Assembly (NCBI GenBank): GCA_008360955.1
Contig: LUCM01010440.1
Span: forward strand, 1 to 64,000
DNA: 64,000 nt
Reading direction: 5' to 3'
Source: Fasciolopsis buskii
Taxonomy: Eukaryota; Platyhelminthes; Trematoda; Plagiorchiida; Fasciolidae
The notes under the pieces are model-generated. The model made no database searches. It was not told the origin of the DNA and saw only the letters and a list, made by a program, of their open reading frames with translations. The position numbers and the translations under genes are program-made. Below, piece by piece: positions 49,180 to 61,931 of the stretch (positions are counted from its first letter, which is position 1; every line of letters starts with the position of its first letter).

Positions 49180-50070
49180 ATATTCCACCAGTATTACGAA
49201 GATAAAGATGTTCAAACGCCAAAAGTCTTCGCACATCTGCTCTCAGCGGCCATGTTTGAGAACCATATAGCACTATCGACCTTGCTGCCAATACGTAAAA
49301 TCGATCGTTGATCGATAACCGCAAGTCACGTCGGTACCATAGGTGTCTCAAATTGGCAAATGCCAGTCGGGCTTTCTGCAGGCACGAAGACACTTCATTT
49401 GATATACGACCACCAGGTGAGATACAACCACCGAAGTAACTAAATTTATCCACCTCATCCAGTTGTCCCCTGCAAAAATAGGGTTCGGTTTCGACCGAAT
49501 CCATTCCTGCAATAGCATTTTACACTTCGAAGGTGCAAAGCGCATCTCCAACGTACATACACTATCGTCCAGACAATTTAGAACAACTTGCGATTTACTT
49601 GGATATTCACTCGGTAGTTTAACGTCCTCCACAAATTCGAAATCAGACAGGTTCCTGTTTGACTAAATATGATTGCTATTATTTGCATAAGGGGATGTGG
49701 CTCTCTCCTTAGCCATCTTGGATACAATGTAAAAAAGGCAAAATGAACAATCCTGAAGAACACGACTTTTCGTGGCGAGCGCGGCTGTAACAGTACGGTT
49801 AACACGAACTCGACTTCGGCTATTCGAATATGAAGATGGGGTAAGTGAAATGAATTCCTATGGCACACCCTTTATTGACAGGCAGCTCCAAAGAACTGCA
49901 TGACCGGCTAAGTCGAATGTCGTTTTCAAATCAAGAAAGATGGAAATCTTGAGTCTACGGAACATGTGCTTACGTTCAGAGTTTTATCGCAAAGTGAGAG
50001 TTTGGTCAATACAACTCCCACGGATGGAAACGGGCTTGATCTTCACTCAAGCATCTTTTGCGGCTATCAC
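49180..50070 (-). mobile_element. RTE-type LINE, third subfamily, fragments
   Basis: Two minus-strand pieces. 50070-49845 contains a decayed motif A, SFLDLKTTFDLAGHAVLW, preceded by a GCIDQTLTLR-like stretch. 49640-49180 contains the post-catalytic part: CTLEMRFAPSKCKMLLQEW and, after a frame change, DEVDKFSYFGGCISPGG, QKARLAFANLRHLWYRRD and RSIVLYGSQTWPLR. The catalytic centre between them is missing. The sequence differs strongly from copies A-E. Confidence 0.78.
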
Positions 50071-51589
50071 TGCTCGCTATGATTATTTCACCATAGCGCA
50101 TGGTTTTTTCCTTCGCGGGTGATTTCTTAGCCTCTACGCACTGACTAATACACGGATCTCACTCTCATCGGATCACCAATTGATACTTTAATTTTTTCAA
50201 AATGGGATGTATTGAGTACATTTCCTCTATTCTACCTCTCAGGACCTGGTATCCTTTGGATAAATTCAACCTTCAGGACAGTCCAAAGAAAAATCCGCCT
50301 TAAATTCGTTACTATTTCCTATTATTGGGCTGCTGCCTGCAAAATTGGGGATTTTTTCGATTATGAACTTCGCGACCGTTCACTCGGTGAATACTGAAAT
50401 ACTGAAATATTAAAATGCAATCATGCAACGTCTAACAAAAGTAGGAGGCAGTTTGTCAAGTTTATTCGAAATGGAGGGGATCTGAGTTGTGTCGCCCGGA
50501 TCTTAGAAATTAAGATTAAAGCGTGCCGGGCTATTACCAAATCGGACCTTGGAGAAACCCCGCAGCGCAGAAATACTCCTAAAAATCCGCTGATGATTAT
50601 ATTCATAAATCGTGCACCATAGTGGATGACAATCTTGAATGTTCTTTAATTCAACTTAAAGTGAAAATGAAAGTTAAAGTACCTAGCGTAACAATTAATA
50701 CATCAATCGACCGCTTGTTAGATGATCATGCTTATAAGAGGCAAAAATTGATCATGCAACCAGCGGAGCATAACCGATTGAATGTGAAATAGAAAGCAGC
50801 TGACTTCCCATATTGGCCGACTAAGGAAGGCTTTAAAAAATCTGGGATTTATATCAATGCAACAGATTTCGGTATTTGTTTCTCATTCATGGGAGGGGTC
50901 AATAGTGACCAAATTCTGTCAGATTTCCTTTCTAACAAGGGAGCTAACCTTAACGTATTCGCTTGCATATCGATCACTGGAGTCCGGGGCTATGAATATC
51001 ATCTTTAGTTAACCTGGTCTCTTTTCCAGTAAGTGGTGAGAAAGCTGATTCATTGACGAGCGAATGGGGTTCATGTTAAGTCAGCAAATTTGGTACGCTA
51101 CCTACCACCATATAGCTGTAGAAAAAACCTTCAACAAATTCAAGTCTACCACCAGGAACTGTTTAGAGGTATGTCGAGATAATTAAATTTATCTGAAGGA
51201 ACCATTATTAAAAACCCCTGATGTCAATTACTGGAGGCTACTTGCCATATTCCGTTTCAGAGCATTTGCTCTTTTAGCTGTGCCTCTGACGACCGTCATC
51301 CTCTAACGTTTATTGAAAGTTCTCTCAGGAAAGCAGTTTAGTTAAAAGGTTTGGAGAAAATAAGCCTTCAAAATTTTGTAATACTTTGAACCCTTAGTTT
51401 GTATTGACTCTTACTCTGGAGACTGTTGATGGATTTAAACAGGAGGAGTGGAGGCTAGAAGCTGTGGGGCGAGACCAAAGAACTATGGACGAGGGCTGAA
51501 ACATGCCTTGTGGCTAAATAATTACGGGAAACACTGCATATAATCAACGAAAAATAATGCACACGAGCAGTTCGGATGCGATGCTTACT

Positions 51590-54500
51590 GTTACGACGAG
51601 ACTGCACCTTAAGGGGCTGTGACGGCTTGTGTGACTCCATCAACCAACAAACTACACAGGATGGCTTTATCTCCAGCCCAAGGTTCAGTCATGTCTGGAA
51701 GGTCAACGGAATGGTCTCCTGCATCTCTCGTTTGAAGTTGAATTGTCCTGACAATACAGTCGAAAAATTGAGTAGAATAATAAGTGGTCCAAATGGATGG
51801 ACTTCCACCCAACTACCTACCACTGCATTTTAGAGAGGTTCTTGTTGGAGCCAAAGATTTTGGTTGGCAACCCCAATCGTTTTCTAGCTTGTTGCTCGGT
51901 TTATGTGGCAGTACCAGTCCACTATTCCCCAGGAGTTGCACGTTTACTAATTTCGAAATGCATCGGTTGTCTCGCTGGGTAATCAGAGCCGCGCTGCCAA
52001 TTTTATCGAGCGGGTTCTGCAGTGATGAGTATGCTAGTGCTCAGAGTTCCCTCTTTTATTCAACCTGTCTCTTCTGACTCCAACCCAATCCGTTTGCCCC
52101 TTCTGTTTAACCACAGTTTCTCCATTGCTAACACGCCCGATACTCGCAACGGTTTATTGTCAAGTAGTGTAGTAGGTGGTTTTCAGTCTGTTAGCTCACA
52201 TTTTCTCAAGCCCCGTCAGCCACTGCATCTGGGTTCCTTCAATGTGCGCACTTTAATGCAGGCTGACCAACAGGCCTGTTTGGCTCTGACAGTGGCAGTG
52301 GACTCACTTTCGATTGATGTCTGCTGTGTGAGTGAAACCTGAATTCAGGATTCGAGTAGAGTAATTCAGCTAACTACGCCAAACGTCTCGTCAAGATATT
52401 TTCTTCGCACTTCAGGAGACGGAGCAGCTCAAGCTGTGGGTCAACGTGGTGTAGGAATAGTCTTGAGTGAGAAGGCTGAGGCAGCCCTTTTAGACTGGAT
52501 CCCAGTCAACAGTCGCTTGTGTGCCATGAGACTGCAGAGATCAGTCGGCAACCGAAAGGATAGTAGTGTTAAGCGTAGTTTGTTTGTCATCGCGATATAC
52601 GCTCCAACAGACTGCAGCACTGATATGGAGGAAGACGAATTTTACGATAACCTCGTCACTCTTGTTCGGAAGAGCAAACGCTCTGACACTGTAGTGGTAG
52701 CAGGTGATTTTAATGCTCAAGTTGGAAAACTAAGTGCATCGGAGTCCTGTTTAGGCGGGCGATGCGCCTTGCCTCCACAGCGAACAGACAACGGGGAAAG
52801 ACTTCTCCAATTCCGTGCAGATAATCATTTATTCCTATCTAGTACGAATTTCCGGCACAGTTCGCGTCGCACTGCGAAATGGTGCTCTAACTCGACAGGT
52901 ACTTTGAGTCAGATTGACCATATCGCAGTTAGCTACCGTTGGCGTGGTTCTGTCCAGAACTGTAGATCATAATGGACCACGTACGTCGAATCGGACCATG
53001 TGTTAGTTTTAATGCGATTTTTGCTGCAGCTGAATGGCCATCGACGCAGGCCACAAATCCGATTAGCTGTCGAACGTTTGTCTGATTCGACTGTTCGCAA
53101 CAGCTCCGAACAGAAACTATCCGAGGAACTAAGAACTGCAACAAATAGCAATGTAGACGATCAGTGGGGTCAAATTAAACAGGCTCTGCATTTGGCAGCA
53201 AATTTCGCCTGCGGTCCCAGATCTAGCATTCATCAAAAACACTGGATCTCGCAAGCGTCGCTAAGTCTAATGGAGCAAAAACGCGAGCTGTCTAACTGCA
53301 AGGAAATGAACAAGATGCGTCGACAATTGCAGCGTCAGTTGACCGTAAGCCTTAGGAATGACCGCGAAAACTGGTGGGTTAAGGTAGCCGAAGAGATGGA
53401 AGTGGCATCCGTTTCAGTTAACAGTCAAAGACTGTTTAAGCTTATACGCGACAGCGGTGGGCGGCGAACTTCGGTTAGTGAAGTCGTGTGCGGTAGGACT
53501 GGAGAGCTCATCTATAGTAGACAGGAAAGACTGGACCGTTGGGCAGAGCATTTCGAGGACCAGTTTAGCTGGCCAAACGCTATCGTATCTAGTCCGACGC
53601 CTGGAGCTGTGAATCCAGGAAGTGGAAGTGGAGTCGAATATTCGGCTTCTGAAGAGGGGAAAAGCAGCCGGTCCCGACGAGCTTCCCCCAGTTCTTTTCA
53701 AATTCGGTGGAGAAGTGCTGATGAAATCACTTACCTCCTTGCTTCATGATATTTGGAACGAGGAGCGTATCCCGCTATCGTGGGGTGAGTCACTGATTAT
53801 ACCCATCTTCAAGAAGGGTACACGGAGTGACTGCAGCAATCATCGTGGGATTAGTTTAATTCCGATAGTTACTAAGGTGTTAGCTTCGATAAGGCTGCGC
53901 CGTTTGACACCGATTCGCGAGAGTAATATCCGCGAACAACAGGCCGGATTTCGTCCAGGTCGAGGTTGCATCAACCAGATATTCACTCTTCGACAGATAC
54001 GCGAAACGCGCCACACGCACCGCCGCCCTACGATCGTAGTCTTCCTCGACTTGGAAGGTGCTTTCGACTCCGTGGATCGACCGGCACTACTCAGTGCTCT
54101 CCACCGGAAGGGTATGCCAACGAAGTTTGTGAACCTGTTGCGAGCATTGTACTTGCATGCTAGTGGTCGCGTTAGGGTATACGGTGAACTGTCACGTTCA
54201 TTCGAAACGACTAATGGCGTTCGACAAGGGTGTCGCATCTCTCCATCCTTGTTCAACTTCGTCATTGACGAAGTGATGGAAGATGCTTTAGGAGATCTCC
54301 GGGATGTAGGATTGGAACTGGGACGTGGAGGAAAGCTATGCGACCTAGATTAAGCAGACGACGTCGTGCCTGTTCGAGTCTGCGGACCATGCACAACGGG
54401 CACTAGATAGACACTCGAGATCGGTTGCTCGGTTCGGCATGTGCTTTGCACATTCAAAGTGCAAAGTACTGTTACAGGACTGGACGACAGCAGCGCCGAA

Positions 54501-54594
54501 CTTGATACTGGATGGAGAGGAAATAACGATGGTGGACCGTTTCACCTACCTTGGTACTTGCGTGTCAAAGGATGGTAGCTCAGGATTGGAGGTG
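51590..54594 (+). mobile_element. RTE-like LINE copy D, near full-length but broken
   Basis: The 5' UTR (51590-52021) matches that of copy E at about 60-80%. The pol frame starts about 52025. The APE-type endonuclease shows GSFNVRTL, VCCVSET, AIYAPTDC, GDFNAQVG, IDHIAVSYRWRGS and SDHVLV; the RT shows GFRPGRGCINQIF, FLDLEGAFDSVDR and NGVRQGCRISPSLFNF. In-frame stops: TGA 52340 (an Arg in copy E), TAA 52970 (before WTTYVESDH) and TAA 54351 in place of Tyr before ADD. A 26-bp deletion at about 53616 shifts the frame. The thumb breaks off at DGSSGLEV (54594), where GAT-repeat DNA begins; C-terminus and 3' UTR are missing. Intact RTEs nick DNA and prime reverse transcription on the target. Confidence 0.9.
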
Positions 54595-57500
54595 TGATCA
54601 GCATAATTAGCATCTGCATCATCATAATCATCCGCATCATCATCATCGTCACCAGCATCATCGTCATCATCAGCGGCATCATCGTCACGTTTAGCAGGAT
54701 CATCATCATTATCATCGTCATCAGCAACATCAGCATCATCAGCAGCAACAGCAGCATCCTCATCAACATCGTCAGAATCAACATCAGCGTATTCATCACC
54801 ATCATCATGATCATGATCATCATCATTAGCATCATCGTCATCAGCTTTATCACCGTCATCAACGTGATCCCCTGCATCATCATCATCATCATCAGCATCA
54901 TCCTCATCAGCAGCATCATCAGTTCCATCGTCGGCATCATCATCCTGCATCCTCCTCAACATCATCAACATCAGCTTCATCAGCGAAATCATCATCATCA
55001 GCATCATCAAAATTTATATCAGCAACATCAGCAACATCATCAGCAGCAGGATCATCATCATCATCCTCATCGTGATCATTGTCATCGTCATCAGTGGTAT
55101 CAGCACCATCATCAGCATGATCATCGGCATCATCATTAGCATGATCAGCAGCATGATCATCGGCATAATCTTCGTCATCTTCCTGGTCAACATCATCGTC
55201 AGCGTCATCACCGTCATCATATTCATTATCAGCATCGTCATCATCATCCGCATGATCATCATCATCATTTACATCATCATCTGCATCATCGTAATCAGTT
55301 TCAGCATGGGCGTCGTCAATGTCATCATCACCATCGCCAGCATCATTATTTTCACCCTCAGCTTCATCAGCGTTGTCATCATCACCGTCATCGTTATCAT
55401 CATCATCATCATCATCATGATCGTCACCATCATTATGCAGTGCAGGATCACCAACGTCGTTAGCCTCGTTAACCTCATCAGCAACATCACCGTCATCAGC
55501 ATGATGATCAGCATCATCATCATCATCAGCGACATAGTCAGCATCATCATCAGGATGATCCTCAGCATCGTTATCATCACCATCATGATCATCATCAGCA
55601 TCATCAACATCCTCAGCATGATCAGCAGCATTATCATCATCAGCATCATCATCGTCATCTTCACCATCATCATCAACAGCAGCATCGCCCACGTCGTTAA
55701 CCTCATTGTCGTCATCAGCAACATCAGCTTCAGCAGCACCATCATGCGCAACGTCATCCTCATCAGGGTCATCGTCAGCATGATTATCAGCATCATCAGC
55801 ATGATAATCATCATTAGCGTCATCGTCATCAGCTTTATCACCATCATCAACATGATCCCCTGCATCATCATCGTCATCGTCGTCATCGTAAGCATCACCA
55901 TCGGCATCGTCATCGGCAACAGCATCATCAGCAACATCATCGGGATCATCATCAGCTTCATCATCGTCAGCATCATCATCATCAGCGTCATTATCGTCAT
56001 CACCATCATCACCCTCGTCATCATCCTCATCATCATCATTATCATCATCATGGTCGTCACCATCACTATCAGGAGTCGCATTACCAACGTCATTAGGCTC
56101 ATTGACATCATCAGCAACATCAGCGTCATCAGCATCATCTTCCTCGTGTGCCTCATCGTCAGCATCATCATCAGCATCATCATCCTCATTGGCGTCATCG
56201 TCATCAGCTTTATCACCATCATCAACATTATCCCCTGCATCATCATCGTCATCAACATTATCGTAAGCACCACGATCGGCATCATCATCGGCAGCAGCAT
56301 CGTCAGCAACATCATCGGCATCCTCCTCAGCATCATCATCAGGTTCATCATCGGCAGCACCAGCTTCATCAGCAGCAGCAGCAGCATCTTCATCGTCATC
56401 AGCGTCAGAATCAGGATAATCATCATCATCATTATTATTATCAAAGGCCTCCTTGGCATCGGCACCATCACCATCATCACCATCATCAACACATTTGTCA
56501 TCAGCAATCATCATCAGTATCATATTCAGCATCTTCATCAGCATCATCCTCAGCGGCATCATCACCATCATCCTTATCACCAGCCTCATCGTCATCAGCA
56601 GTCCCATCATCAGAATCGTCATCAGCATCAGCATCGGCAACATCATCGTGAGCATCATCAGCATGACTGTGAGCATGATCAGCAGCATCATCGTCATCAG
56701 CCTCACGACCATCATAATTAAGAGGATCATCATCGTCTTCATCCTTGTCTTCATTGTCATCATCATCATGATCCTCACCATCATTATCAGGAGTCGCATC
56801 ACCAATGTCATTAGTCTCATTAACATAATCAGCATCATCATCATCATAGCGTCTTCGTCATCAGCTTTTTCACCATCATTAACGTGATCCCTTGCATCAT
56901 CATCGTCATCATTATCGTAAGCATCACCATCGGCAGCAGCATCGTCATCGGTATCATCAGCATCATCAACATCAGTACCACCATCACCATTTTCGTAAGG
57001 ATGTTCATCGGAATCATCCTTGTCATCATCATCAATATCATTATCGGCATCATCATCAGCATCAGGATCTTCCGCAGGATCATCATCATCACTGGCATCA
57101 TCATCAGCAGCATCATCATCATCAGCGGCAGCAGCAGCGGCACCATCAGCAGCATCATCATCTGCATGATCATCATCAGCATCAACATCATCCACGCACA
57201 ATCATCAGCCTCATCAGCTTTCATCAACAGCAGCAGCATCGTCATCTTCGTCCTACGCATCATCATCGGCAACATCGTCATCGTCATCATCATCAGCATG
57301 ATCATCGGCATCATCCTTGTTACTATCATCAGTTTCATCATTAGCATCGTCAGCATCATTAATATCGCCGTCAGCATCATCATCATCATCATCCGCATCA
57401 TCATCCTCATCAGCGTCGTCGTCAGCATTATCATCATCATCATCATGATTATCAGCAACAGCAGCAACATCATCATCAATATGATCAGTAGGGTAATTTG

Positions 57501-59082
57501 CGTCATTGACATCATCGGCACCATCATCCGCATCCTCCTCCTCATCAGCGTCATTGTCATCAGCTTTATCACCAACAACATGATCCTCTGCGTCGTCATC
57601 GTCATCATCATCTTCGTAAGCATCACCATCGGCATCATCGTCGGCAGCATCATCATCAGCTTCATCGTTAGCATCAGCTTCGTCAGCAGCAGCTCGGCAG
57701 CATCATCATCATCATCGTCAGCATCATCAGCGTCAGATGCAGCGTCATCATCGGCATCGTCATCAGCATCGTCATCAGCATCATGCTCGGCATCATCAGC
57801 ATCGTCGTCGTCAGCAGCTCCACCATCAGCCTCGTTATCCGCATCATCATCGGCAACATTCTCATGGTCATCATCATCAGCATCACCATCATCATCATCA
57901 AAATGATCATCAGCATCATCCTCGTCATCATCAACATTTTGATCATCAGCATCGTCTGTGTCATCATCAGCATGATCATCATCGGCATCGTCACCCGCAT
58001 CATCATATGCATCGTCACCCGCATCATCATCGGCAACAACCTCTTCATCACTCTCATCAGCATCCTCATCAGGAACATCACCATCGTCAGCATCATTAGT
58101 ATCACCATCATCTTCAGCCACCTCGTCATCTGCAGCATCATCGTCAGCATCATCATCATCATCCCACAGTCATCATCAGCATCATCAGAAGCGTCATTAT
58201 CAGCATCAGCATCATCATTCTCATCAGCATCAACACCATCACCAGCATCATCTGAAGTATTATCAGCAGCATCGTTTGCATCTTCATCAGCATCATCATC
58301 ATCATAGTCAGCATTATCCGCGTGATCATCAGCACCATCTTCAGCATCGTCATGAGCAGCAGCAGCAGCATCTTCATCGTCGGCATCATCATCAGCATCG
58401 TCTTTAGCGTCATCATCGACAACATAATTATCGTCATCATCATCAGCATCATCAGTGTATCATCATCTGCATCGTTGCCATCATCAGCATCGTCATCGGC
58501 ATCATCATTAGCCTCATCATCGGCATTATCAACAGCAGCATCATGTTCAGCATGATCATCAGCATCATCAGCAGCAGCTGCCGCATCGTCCGCATCATCA
58601 CACTGTTCATTGTCATCATCATCAACATCACGATGATCATCATCATGGGCACCATGATCATCCTCATCAGCATCAGCATTATCATCAGTTCTATCATCAG
58701 CATCATCAGGATCATGATAAGCAGCAGCATCATCATTAGCCTCGTCAGCACCATCAGCATCAGCATGATCACCGGCATCATCAGCTTTATCGTCATCTTC
58801 ATCATCATCAGCTTCATCATCATCAGTATCACCATCTGCATCGTCATCAGCATCATCATCATCAGCCTAGTCATCGGCGTCATCAACGTCATCAGGACGA
58901 CCATAGTCTGCATTACCAACAGTACCATTATTAGCATCATCATTAGCGTCATCATCTACATCATCATCATCACCGTCATCACCACCACCATCATCCTCAT
59001 CGCACAATCATCAAAAGCATCATCATCAGCATCAGGATCATCATCTTCATCTGCATCAACTTCATCATCGTCAGCAGCTATT
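54595..59082. repeat. 4.5-kb degenerate GAT/ATC trinucleotide array
   Basis: Almost every base belongs to ATC/GTC/AGC/AAC-type triplets in one register on the plus strand (GAT/GAC/GCT on the minus). Longer units recur. A segment beginning GTCATCAGCTTTATCACC and continuing to GATCCCCTGCATCATC appears near 54839, 55825, 56200, 56860 and 57556. A second one around CACCAACGTCGTTAGCCTC recurs near 55450, 55690, 56090 and 56800. The array thus grew by segmental duplication as well as slippage. Very long Asp/Ala-rich (minus) and Ile/Ser/His-rich (plus) frames are consequences of the triplet composition. Both borders are truncated RTE sequence in opposite orientation. Confidence 0.95.
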
Positions 59083-61931
59083 AAGGTAGGTGAAACGGTC
59101 CACCATCGTTATTTCCTCTCCATCCAGTATCAAGTTCGGCGCTGCTGTCGTCCAGTCCTGTAACAGTACTTTGCACTTTGAATGTGCAAAGCACATGCCG
59201 AACCGAGCAACCGATCTCGAGTGTCTATCTAGTGCCCGTTGTGCATGGTCCGCAGACTCGAACAGGCACGACGTCGTCTGCTTAATCTAGGTCGCATAGC
59301 TTTCCTCCACGTCCCAGTTCCAATCCTACATCCCGGAGATCTCCTAAAGCATCTTCCATCACTTCGTCAATGACGAAGTTGAACAAGGATGGAGAGATGC
59401 GACACCCTTGTCGAACGCCATTAGTCGTTTCGAATGAACGTGACAGTTCACCGTATACCCTAACGCGACCACTAGCATGCAAGTACAATGCTCGCAACAG
59501 GTTCACAAACTTCGTTGGCATACCCTTCCGGTGGAGAGCACTGAGTAGTGCCGGTCGATCCACGGAGTCGAAAGCACCTTTNNNNNNNNNNNNNNNNNNN
59601 NNNNNNNNNNNNNNNNNNNNNNNNNNNNNNNNNNNNNNNNNNNNNNNNNNNNNNNNNNNNNNNNNNNNNNNNNNNNNNNNNNNNNNNNNNNNNNNNNNNN
59701 NNNNNNNNNNNNNNNNNNNNNNNNNNNNNNNNNNNNNNNNNNNNNNNNNNNNNNNNNNNNNNNNNNNNNNNNNNNNNNNNNNNNNNNNNNNNNNNNNNNN
59801 NNNNNNNNNNNNNNNNNNNNNNNNNNNNNNNNNNNNNNNNNNNNNNNNNNNNNNNNNNNNNNNNNNNNNNNNNNNNNNNNNNNNNNNNNNNNNNNNNNNN
59901 NNNNNNNNNNNNNNNNNNNNNNNNNNNNNNNNNNNNNNNNNNNNNNNNNNNNNNNNNNNNNNNNNNNNNNNNNNNNNNNNNNNNNNNNNNNNNNNNNNNN
60001 NNNNNNNNNNNNNNNNNNNNNNNNNNNNNNNNNNNNNNNNNNNNNNNNNNNNNNNNNNNNNNNNNNNNNNNNNNNNNNNNNNNNNNNNNNNNNNNNNNNN
60101 NNNNNNNNNNNNNNNNNNNNNNNNNNNNNNNNNNNNNNNNNNNNNNNNNNNNNNNNNNNNNNNNNNNNNNNNNNNNNNNNNNNNNNNNNNNNNNNNNNNN
60201 NNNNNNNNNNNNNNNNNNNNNNNNNNNNNNNNNNNNNNNNNNNNNNNNNNNNNNNNNNNNNNNNNNNNNNNNNNNNNNNNNNNNNNNNNNNNNNNNNNNN
60301 NNNNNNNNNNNNNNNNNNNNNNNNNNNNNNNNNNNNNNNNNNNNNNNNNNNNNNNNNNNNNNNNNNNNNNNNNNNNNNNNNNNNNNNNNNNNNNNNNNNN
60401 NNNNNNNNNNNNNNNNNNNNNNNNNNNNNNNNNNNNNNNNNNNNNNNNNNNNNNNNNNNNNNNNNNNNNNNNNNNNNNNNNNNNNNNNNNNNNNNNNNNN
60501 NNNNNNNNNNNNNNNNNNNNNNNNNNNNNNNNNGTTCTGGACAGAACCACGCCAACGGTAGCTAACTGCGATATGGTCAATCTGACTCAAAGTACCTGTC
60601 GAGTTAGAGCACCATTTCGCAGTGCGACGCGAACTGTGCCGGAAATTCGTACTAGATAGGAATAAATGATTATCTGCACGGAATTGGAGAAGTCTTTCCC
60701 CGTTGTCTGTTCGCTGTGGAGGCAAGGCGCATCGCCCGCCTAAACAGGACTCCGATGCACTTAGTTTTCCAACTTGAGCATTAAAATCACCTGCTACCAC
60801 TACAGTGTCAGAGCGTTTGCTCTTCCGAACAAGAGTGACGAGGTTATCGTAAAATTCGTCTTCCTCCATATCAGTGCTGCAGTCTGTTGGAGCGTATATC
60901 GCGATGACAAACAAACTACGCTTAACACTACTATCCTTTCGGACGCCGACTGATCTCTGCAGTCTCATGGCACACAAGCGACTGTTGACTGGGATCCAGT
61001 CTAAAAGGGCTGCCTCAGCCTTCTCACTCAAGACTATTCCTACACCACGTTGACCCACAGCTTGAGCTGCCTCGTCTCCTGAAGTGCGAAGAAAATATCT
61101 TGACGAGACATTTGGCGTAGTTAGCTGAATTACTCTACTCGAATCCTGAATTCGGGTTTCACTCACACAGCAGACATCAATCGAAAGTGAGTCCACTGTC
61201 ACTGTCAGAGCCAAACAGGCCTGTTGGTCAGCCTGCATTAAAGTGCGCACATTGAAGGAACCCAGATGCAGTGGCTGACGGGGCTTGAGAAAATGTGAGC
61301 TAACAGACTGAAAACCACCCACTACACTACTTGACAATAAACCGTTGCGAGTATCGGGCGTGTTAGCAATGGAGAAACTGTGGGTAGGCAGAAGGGGCAA
61401 ACGGATTGGGTTGGAGTCAGAAGAGACAGGTTGAATAAAAGAGGGAACTCTGAGCAGTAGCATACTTATCACTACCCACCCCACCTGCGCTCGATGCAAT
61501 GGGCAGCGCGGTCCTGATTATCCTGCGCGACGACCGATGCAGTATGGAATTATTTGTAGGCGTGTAACTCATGGGGAATAATGGACGGGTACTGCTAGGG
61601 AGTCCAGCCGCTAAGCAGAAGAACGATTAGGGTTCTCAACCAAAGCCTTTGGTTCTGACAAGAACCTGACCGCAAGGCAGCTGGGTACAGCTGAGTGGAA
61701 GCCCATCTACTTGGATCAATTATTCTTCCACTCGTTTTTCCGACTGAGCTGCTAACTCAGTTCAACCACGACTTGGAGGACCAGGAGACTACTTTGTCAG
61801 GCCTCTACCCGTTGACCCTCCAAGTCTGATTGGATCTTCGGATTGAGAAATGCTGAGCCATCCTGTATAGCTCTTTGAATTATGTAGGCACGCAAGCCCT
61901 CACACCACGTCAAGGTGTAGTCTCGTTGTGA
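59083..61931 (-). mobile_element. RTE-like LINE copy E, with large gap
   Basis: The minus strand starts at about 61931 with the 5' UTR (TGTCACAACGAGACTACACC), then the endonuclease (61470-60534). In this copy the endonuclease is free of the stop seen in copy D (SETRIQDSSRVIQ). A 952-N gap follows, then RT from KGAFDSVDRPALL to TAA at 59282-59284 in place of Tyr before ADD. It breaks off in VDRFTYL at 59083, about 40 bp before the break in copy D. From about 59083-59580 and 60534-60990 it looks base-identical to copy D; further 5' it diverges by 10-20%. Confidence 0.88.
59582..60533. other. Assembly gap (952 N)
   Basis: The missing interior of RTE copy E. By comparison with copy D, about 1.09 kb of element would be expected here, so the gap size is roughly right. 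Open frames drawn through the Ns have no meaning. Confidence 0.98.

Noticed and set aside
54940..57201. 753-codon Asp/Ala-rich open frame (minus) and similar frames at 56844-58121, 61797-63149 and 55072-56721
   Set aside because: They follow directly from GAT/GAC/GCT triplets without stops; each frame has a mirror open frame on the other strand, and no domain or start context supports translation.
54595..59082. CRISPR-like or satellite array
   Set aside because: There are no constant repeats separated by unique spacers; it is triplet-based and eukaryotic.
59282..61499. Long frames of 337-675 codons across 59.3-61.5 kb
   Set aside because: Their length comes from 952 Ns. Only the ends are real RTE sequence.
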